This document shows positions 59,222-64,000 of a stretch of 64,000 nt of DNA, piece after piece. The notes beneath the pieces are model-generated. The model was given only the letters and a program-made list of their open reading frames with translations. It made no database searches and was not told the DNA's origin. The number at the start of each line of letters is the position of its first letter. Positions within the stretch are counted from its first letter, which is position 1. Both the position numbers and the translations under genes were made by a program. The stretch lies in NCBI RefSeq assembly GCF_032102965.1, contig NZ_CP134880.1, positions 3,019,246 through 3,083,245 of the forward strand. The letters are read 5' to 3'. The stretch is from Demequina capsici. Lineage in GTDB: Bacteria; Actinomycetota; Actinomycetes; Actinomycetales; Demequinaceae.

Positions 59222-59955
59222 CCGACACCGTCCCTGCGTACGCGAACGCGAACGCGCTCGCTCAGCAGGCAGTCGAGCTGCTCGTGCAGCAGCTGCCGAC
59301 GGCGACCCCGCTCACCGCGGTTCCGCTGGGCCCCGGCCAGGCGCCCTCCGCGGCGTCCGAGGCGATCCGCGTCCACTTCGTGGGCTCCACCAGCGCCGAC
59401 CTGGTGCTCGTGGCGCACGAGGCCATCGCCGAGGCGCTCGCCGGCGCTGGCGTCGGCGTGACCGCCGCGGAGATCCTGCGCCCCGCGCTCGAGGCCGCCG
59501 CCCGGCCGCTCGGCGCCGGCGTGCTGGACACGGCGCACGAGGACACGCTCGGCGACGCGCTCGTCGACCCTGACATGGAGGCGTTCGTCCTGGTCGACGC
59601 CGACGGCACCGCCCAGGCCTGGTTCGGCATCCGTGTGCGCCAGAACCGTCAGCAGACCGCCCCCGCCGTCGCGCCCGCACCCGCGCCCACGACGCCTGTC
59701 GACGATCGCGCCCGCATGCACATGCTCCGCGACGTCGAGCTGGTGCTGACCGCCGAGATCGGCCGCACCCGCCTGCCCATGCGGCAGGTGCTCGACCTGG
59801 TCCCCGGCACCGTCCTCGAGCTCGACCGCGCGGCCGGCGCCCCCGCCGACGTCATGGTCAACGGCCGGCTCGTCGCCCGCGGCGAGGTCGTCGTGGTCGA
59901 CGAGGACTACGGCATCCGCATCACGGAGATCGTCACCGACGAGGACGGCCGCTGA
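59218..59955 (+). CDS. fliN: Flagellar motor switch protein FliN with N-terminal extra domain
   Basis: 245 residues. The SpoA/FliN domain (about 160-240) has MLRDVELVLTAEIGRTRLPM and VMVNGRLVARGEVVVVDEDY. The first 150 residues form a separate Ala-rich domain, so the protein is more than twice the length of simple FliN. This layout recalls FliY-type proteins, whose front domain is CheC-like, but I do not see the CheC catalytic signature clearly. It overlaps fliM by 4 bases. Confidence 0.9.
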   Translation: MTDTVPAYANANALAQQAVELLVQQLPTATPLTAVPLGPGQAPSAASEAIRVHFVGSTSADLVLVAHEAIAEALAGAGVGVTAAEILRPALEAAARPLGAGVLDTAHEDTLGDALVDPDMEAFVLVDADGTAQAWFGIRVRQNRQQTAPAVAPAPAPTTPVDDRARMHMLRDVELVLTAEIGRTRLPMRQVLDLVPGTVLELDRAAGAPADVMVNGRLVARGEVVVVDEDYGIRITEIVTDEDGR

Positions 59956-59958
59956 CCC

Positions 59959-60483
59959 ATGGACTCCCTCCTGCTCGTGCTGCGCGTCGGCCTCTCGCTG
60001 GCCGCCGTGCTCGGCCTGCTGTGGTGGCTCAGCCGCCGCATGCAGGCACGCGTGGGAGTGAAGCGCCGTGAGTCGCTCAACATCCTGGGCCGTCAGCAGC
60101 TCTCCCGACGGTCGGGGGTCGCGCTGATCGAGGCGGCAGGTCATCGCATCGTCGTCGGCTACGGCGACGAGGGCGTCACGTTCCTGCACGATGCAGGCGA
60201 GATGCCCGAGGAGGCCCCCGCCGCCGTCCCAGCAGCACGGGTGGAGGTCGACCTCGCAGACGTCGACGCCACCGGTGCCGCCCCCCGTGAGGCGACGATC
60301 TCCGAGCTCCGCGTCCCCGACGCGTCGGCGCGGCCCGTCGCACCTGTCCATGTCCGTTCGACGCCGGCCCGGACGGCCGACGCACGACGGCACCGCTCGC
60401 CCCTCGAAGGATCGATCCTTGCGCCAGACACATGGCGCAAGGCGGTGGCGACGGTGCAAGAACGGACCGTCCGCCGTCCATGA
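59959..60483 (+). CDS. fliO: Flagellar export protein FliO
   Basis: 174 residues: one N-terminal membrane helix (LLLVLRVGLSLAAVLGLLWW), the FliO domain (RRESLNILGRQQLSRRSGVA, then LIEAAGHRIVVGYGDEGVTF) and a variable Pro/Ala/Arg tail. FliO helps FliP assemble the export gate. It overlaps fliP by 4 bases. Confidence 0.9.
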   Translation: MDSLLLVLRVGLSLAAVLGLLWWLSRRMQARVGVKRRESLNILGRQQLSRRSGVALIEAAGHRIVVGYGDEGVTFLHDAGEMPEEAPAAVPAARVEVDLADVDATGAAPREATISELRVPDASARPVAPVHVRSTPARTADARRHRSPLEGSILAPDTWRKAVATVQERTVRRP

Positions 60484-61316
60484 CCCCCGTTCCGTCCGGG
60501 GCCCGGTCGTCACTCGCACGCCGGATCTCGGTGGTCCTCGCCCTCCTCCTCGCCTCCTTCCTCGTGATGGGGGTCGGGGGTGCGGCGTCGGCCGCCGTCA
60601 GCCCCGTCGACCCCGCCGCCCCGACCTCTCCCGCTGACCCGTCCGTCTCCGCACCCGGCGTCTCCGTGGACGTCTACGGCGTGGACGGCACCCCGTCGTC
60701 CTCGATCGTGGTGCTGATCGCGATCACCCTGCTGTCCGTGGCGCCGTCGCTGCTGCTGATGACCACCAGCTTCACGAAGATCTTCGTGGTGCTGGCCCTC
60801 ACCAGGAACGCGATGGGCCTGCAGGGCACGCCTCCCACGCAGGTGCTCGCCGGCCTGGCGCTGTTCCTGTCGCTGTTCGTGATGGGGCCGGTGCTGTCGG
60901 AGATGAACGACACGGGCGTGCAGCCGTACCTGTCCGGCGAGCTCACCTTCTCCGAGGCGGTCGACGCCGGCTCCGCGCCGCTGCGCGAGTTCATGCTGGA
61001 GCACACCCGCGAATCCGACATCGCGCTCATGACCCGCGCCGCCGACGCCGAGAACCCGGCCACCCCCGACGACGTCTCCATGACGACGCTCATGCCGGCC
61101 TTCATGCTGTCCGAGCTGCGCGCCGCGTTCATCATCGGCTTCGTGATCTTCGTGCCGTTCCTCGTGATCGACCTGGTCGTGTCCGGCGCCCTCATGTCGA
61201 TGGGCATGATGATGCTGCCGCCCGTCATGGTGTCGCTGCCGTTCAAGCTCCTGCTCTTCGTGCTCGTGGACGGCTGGACGCTCATCATCACCGCGCTGAT
61301 CGGGAGCTACGGCTGA
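60480..61316 (+). CDS. fliP: Flagellar export gate protein FliP
   Basis: 278 residues, with a cleavable signal peptide (SVVLALLLASFLVMGVGGAA) as in other FliP proteins and a short Pro/Ser linker. The core then follows: LMTTSFTKIFVVLALTRNAM, MPAFMLSELRAAFIIGFVIF, SMGMMMLPPVMVSLPFKLLL. ATG 60480 overlaps the fliO stop. It forms the gate pentamer with FliQ and FliR. Confidence 0.95.
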   Translation: MTPVPSGARSSLARRISVVLALLLASFLVMGVGGAASAAVSPVDPAAPTSPADPSVSAPGVSVDVYGVDGTPSSSIVVLIAITLLSVAPSLLLMTTSFTKIFVVLALTRNAMGLQGTPPTQVLAGLALFLSLFVMGPVLSEMNDTGVQPYLSGELTFSEAVDAGSAPLREFMLEHTRESDIALMTRAADAENPATPDDVSMTTLMPAFMLSELRAAFIIGFVIFVPFLVIDLVVSGALMSMGMMMLPPVMVSLPFKLLLFVLVDGWTLIITALIGSYG

Positions 61317-61588
61317 TGGACACCTCGGCAGTTCTCGACATCGGCCTGCAGGCGATGATCCTCGCGGCCAAGCTCTCCGCGCCCATGCTCATCACGGCGC
61401 TCGCGATCGGCTTCGGCGTCTCGCTGTTCCAGTCGGTCACCCAGATCCAGGAGGTGACGCTGTCCTTCGTGCCGAAGGCGATCGGAGTCGCCCTGGCGCT
61501 GCTGATCGCCGGCCACTGGATGATCCAGGAGATCATCACGTTCACGAACGACCTGTTCGCCCGCATCCCCGGTCTGCTGGGGGGCTGA
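61316..61588 (+). CDS. fliQ: Flagellar export gate protein FliQ
   Basis: A 90-residue, two-helix protein (LQAMILAAKLSAPMLITALA, then FGVSLFQSVTQIQEVTLSFV, PKAIGVALALLIAGHWMI). The QSVTQIQE loop is the family's hallmark. It starts on the last base of fliP and ends one base before fliR. Confidence 0.95.
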   Translation: MDTSAVLDIGLQAMILAAKLSAPMLITALAIGFGVSLFQSVTQIQEVTLSFVPKAIGVALALLIAGHWMIQEIITFTNDLFARIPGLLGG

Positions 61589-61589
61589 C

Positions 61590-62375
61590 ATGGAGATGGC
61601 GCTCGACCTCGCATTCGTGGAGACGCTCATGCTCGCAGGCGTGCGCCTCGTCGCGTTCCTGGTCGTGTCGCCGCCCTTCAACGTGCAGCAGTTCCCCGGC
61701 AGCGTGAAGGTGGCGATGGGACTGGGCATCGCGCTCGCAGCCATGCCTCGCGTCACGGCCGCCACCGACCAGACGCCCGGCGCGCTCCTCACGTCCTCCG
61801 GTCCCGGCCCGCTGCTCAGCGCACTTGTGCTGCAGGCGTTCATCGGCCTGGCGCTGGGATTCCTGGTGCGGCTCGTGTTCGCCGCCGTGCAGACCGCCGG
61901 GTCCTTCATCGATGTGTTCGGCGGCTTCCAGATGGCCTCCGCCTACGACCCGATGGAAGGCCAGCAGAGCACCGTCTTCTCCAAGTTCTATGCGACCACG
62001 GCGCTCGCGCTGCTGTTCGCATCGGACGGCTACCAGCTGGTCATCGCGGGCATCGTCCGCTCCTTCGAGGTGCTGCCGCTCGGAGTCGCGCCCTCCCTCG
62101 CAGCCATGGCGGACCTCATGACGCACGGCCTGTCTCAGCTGATGGTCGCGGCGCTGCAGATCGCCGGCCCCCTCATCGTCGTCCTGTTCCTGGCCGACGT
62201 CGGACTCGGGCTCCTGACCCGCGTCGCCCCCGCCCTGAACGCCTTCGCGCTCGGCTTCCCCCTCAAGATCCTGCTGACGCTCACGCTCGGCTCGGTCGCC
62301 TTCCTCGCGCTCCCGCACGTCATCAGCTCGCTCACCGAGCAGGCCGTGGGACTGATCGTGGGAGGAGGGCGATGA
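61590..62375 (+). CDS. fliR: Flagellar export gate protein FliR
   Basis: A 261-residue membrane protein with about 6 helices. It has RLVAFLVVSPPFNVQQFPGS near residue 19, FGGFQMASAYDPMEGQQSTV and FLADVGLGLLTRVAPALNAF, all typical. It completes the FliPQR gate and contacts FlhB, whose gene overlaps by 4 bases. Confidence 0.95.
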   Translation: MEMALDLAFVETLMLAGVRLVAFLVVSPPFNVQQFPGSVKVAMGLGIALAAMPRVTAATDQTPGALLTSSGPGPLLSALVLQAFIGLALGFLVRLVFAAVQTAGSFIDVFGGFQMASAYDPMEGQQSTVFSKFYATTALALLFASDGYQLVIAGIVRSFEVLPLGVAPSLAAMADLMTHGLSQLMVAALQIAGPLIVVLFLADVGLGLLTRVAPALNAFALGFPLKILLTLTLGSVAFLALPHVISSLTEQAVGLIVGGGR

Positions 62376-63475
62376 GCAACGACGACGGCGGCGAGAAGAC
62401 CGAGAAGGCCACACCCAAGCGGATGAAGGAGCTGCGCCGCGACGGTGCGCTCCAGAAGTCCCAGGACCTGTCCGCGTGGGTCGGCATCGGCGCGGCCGTG
62501 CTGATGCTCCCCTCCGTCATCTCCCACGCGAGCCAGGCCGCCCGCGACCAGCTCGCGACCCTCGACGGCGTGGCCGCCACGCCCGACCCCCTGCAGGCGC
62601 TCAAGGTGTTCCAGGACGGGCTCGGCTCGATCATGACGACCATGGCGCCGCTGCTCGGCGTGGTCGCGCTCACCGCGATCATCTCCTCCGCCGCGCAGGG
62701 CGGCATCCACGTGTCGGCCAAGCGCCTCAAGCCCAAGTTCGACCACTTCAACCCCAAGAACGGGATGAAGAAGCTGTTCGGCAAGGAGGCCTGGTGGAAC
62801 GGCGCGAAGGCGGCCCTCAAGGCTGCCGCCATCGGCACGGTCCTCTACGTCGTCATCCAGGGCATGGTGCCCGTCATGCTCGGGTCGGGCTCGCACTCGC
62901 TCGAGTCCGTGATCGGGTTCGCCACGGACGGGGTCGCCTCCATGGTGAAGATCGCGGTCTTCGCGGGCCTGGCGCTCGCGGCGGCGGACATGTTCGTCAT
63001 CATGCGGCGCAACCGCAAGAAGACCCGCATGTCCAAGCAGGAGATCAAGAACGAGAACAAGGCGACCGATGGCGACCCTCACATCAAGGGCCAGATCAGG
63101 GCCCGCCAGCTCGCGATGAGCCGCAACCGCATGATGGCGGAGATCGCAGGCGCGGACGTGGTCATGGTGAACCCCACGCACGTGGCGGTGGCGCTGAAGT
63201 ACGAACCCGGCACGGGTGCGCCGCGGGTGGTCGCGAAGGGCTCCGGGCATGTCGCGGCGAAGATCCGTGAGAAGGCCACGGAGGCGCGGGTGCCCATGGT
63301 TCAGGACATCCCGCTCGCCCGCGCCCTGCATTCCGCCTGCGAGCTGGGCCAGGAGATCCCGCCGCACCTGTACGCCGCGGTCGCCCGCGTGCTTGCGTTC
63401 GTCATGGCGCTGCGCCGTCGCGGCGCGGCGGCCGGCATGCATCGGGACCCGAACGCAGAGGCGGTGGCGGCATGA
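62372..63475 (+). CDS. flhB: Flagellar export specificity protein FlhB
   Basis: 367 residues: GGEKTEKATPKRMKELRRDG at the start, four membrane helices, then the cytoplasmic domain with the autocleavage site NPTH in DVVMVNPTHVAVALKY. Cleavage there, triggered by FliK, switches export from hook to filament subunits. The C-terminal 20 residues are extra and Ala/Arg-rich. It overlaps the next small gene by ATGA. Confidence 0.96.
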   Translation: MSNDDGGEKTEKATPKRMKELRRDGALQKSQDLSAWVGIGAAVLMLPSVISHASQAARDQLATLDGVAATPDPLQALKVFQDGLGSIMTTMAPLLGVVALTAIISSAAQGGIHVSAKRLKPKFDHFNPKNGMKKLFGKEAWWNGAKAALKAAAIGTVLYVVIQGMVPVMLGSGSHSLESVIGFATDGVASMVKIAVFAGLALAAADMFVIMRRNRKKTRMSKQEIKNENKATDGDPHIKGQIRARQLAMSRNRMMAEIAGADVVMVNPTHVAVALKYEPGTGAPRVVAKGSGHVAAKIREKATEARVPMVQDIPLARALHSACELGQEIPPHLYAAVARVLAFVMALRRRGAAAGMHRDPNAEAVAA

Positions 63476-63624
63476 ACGCCCCCCGCGTCGTCCCCGTCGC
63501 TGCACCCGTGCGTCCCGCTGCGGCCGTCGTCGTCCCCGTCGCCCGCCACTTCCTCGTCCCGACCGTCGCCCACGACTTCTTCGTCCCGACCGCCACCGTC
63601 CGTCCCAAGGAGGCACTGTCATGA
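63472..63624 (+). CDS. 50-residue protein between flhB and flhA
   Basis: A small frame that begins in an ATGA overlap with the flhB stop and ends in an ATGA overlap with flhA, so it fits seamlessly in the operon. The sequence is Val/Pro/Ala-rich with a repeated element (HFLVPTV and DFFVPTA) and no membrane helix. Its last codons carry the AAGGAGG ribosome site of flhA. It could be a real export accessory, or a device that carries ribosomes across to flhA. Unrecognised. Confidence 0.6.
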   Translation: MNAPRVVPVAAPVRPAAAVVVPVARHFLVPTVAHDFFVPTATVRPKEALS

Positions 63625-64000
63625 CCGCACGCCTGAGCCAGCTCGGCGTCCCCATCGGGGTCGTCGGCATCGTGCTGCTGCTCGTGGTGCCGCTGCCGGC
63701 CGCCATGCTCGACTTCCTGATCGTCACCAACATCACGCTGTCGCTGGTGGTGCTGCTCACATCCATGTATGTGAAGCGGCCGCTCGACTTCTCGGTCTTC
63801 CCGTCGATGCTGCTGGTGCTGACCCTGTTCCGACTCGGCCTCAACGTCGCGTCGACGCGCCTGGTGCTGAGCGACGGCTACGCCGGAGAGGTGATCGGCG
63901 CATTCGGACACTTCGTCGTGGGCGGCTCGCTCATCATCGGTCTGGTCATCTTCCTGATCCTCGTGATCATCCAGTTCGCGGTCATCACGAACGGTGCCGG
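63621..64000 (+). CDS. flhA: Flagellar export gate protein FlhA (partial, cut by window end)
   Basis: The first 126 residues of FlhA, about 700 in full. PIGVVGIVLLLVVPLPAAML is the first helix; DFLIVTNITLSLVVLLTSMY and FSVFPSMLLVLTLFRLGLNV, followed by STRL, are the family signature. FlhA binds export substrates and the FliJ stalk. AAGGAGG lies 6 bases before ATG 63621. The rest lies beyond base 64000. Confidence 0.95.
   Translation, partial: MTARLSQLGVPIGVVGIVLLLVVPLPAAMLDFLIVTNITLSLVVLLTSMYVKRPLDFSVFPSMLLVLTLFRLGLNVASTRLVLSDGYAGEVIGAFGHFVVGGSLIIGLVIFLILVIIQFAVITNGA

Overview
High GC content, GTG/TTG starts, genes without leaders and the gene families present point to an actinobacterium, probably in the order Micrococcales. 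It looks motile and carotenoid-pigmented. A Demequinaceae- or Cellulomonadaceae-like relative is my inference only; no marker gene here fixes the genus.

Layout. (1) 1-10501: the right part of an integrative element. It carries a hipBA toxin-antitoxin pair, a serine resolvase, a ParS/RES toxin-antitoxin pair, a three-gene operon of unknown function (TIGR04255-family protein, HTH protein, 'SQTCD' protein), a lone PD-(D/E)XK-type nuclease, and a tyrosine integrase with a small excisionase. It ends in a copy of the 3' part of a tRNA-Ala gene, followed by the tRNA's own terminator. (2) 10600-18280: housekeeping and accessory genes: quinone reductase, an orphan ParS-type antitoxin domain, a zinc-ribbon protein, a LysE exporter, a BenE transporter with a divergent XRE-cupin regulator, and mntP behind a recognisable yybP-ykoY manganese riboswitch. 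(3) 18362-22260: the origin-proximal actinobacterial block (peptidyl-prolyl isomerase, rhomboid, crgA, class E sortase, trpG/pabA). A non-coding stretch inside it holds DnaA-box-like sites and a 14-bp inverted repeat. (4) 22292-28949: an ASST-like lipoprotein convergent with a six-gene C50 carotenoid operon (crtE-B-I-Ye-Yf-Eb) in which every gene junction is a 4-base overlap. (5) 29022-37399: the growth and division operon fhaA-fhaB-pstP-rodA-pbpA-pknA-pknB. (6) 37474-64000: a large flagellar regulon.

How the flagellar genes work together. A divergent control region at 40719-41100 separates flgN-flgK-flgL-fliW (minus strand) from fliA and the rest (plus strand). fliA encodes the flagellar sigma factor. 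Sites of the form TCAN-N15-NNCGATNN lie before flgN, fliC, flbD and fliM, with an N14 variant before flgB, and are good candidates for its targets. fliC (filament), fliD-fliS (cap and chaperone), flgB-flgC-fliE-fliF-fliG-fliH-fliI-fliJ-fliK-flgD-flgE (rod, basal body, export ATPase, hook), flbD-motA-motB-fliL (motor) and fliM-fliN-fliO-fliP-fliQ-fliR-flhB-small ORF-flhA (switch and export gate) follow in order. fliW and a CsrA-type hairpin in the fliC leader suggest a FliW-CsrA-flagellin loop, although csrA itself is outside the window.

Most novel-looking items: the three-gene island operon, a 50-residue gene wedged by ATGA overlaps between flhB and flhA, FliM without the usual CheY-binding peptide next to a FliN with a 150-residue extra domain, the fliC leader hairpin, the DnaA-box/inverted-repeat locus, and the repeated pattern of -10 boxes placed exactly for leaderless transcripts.
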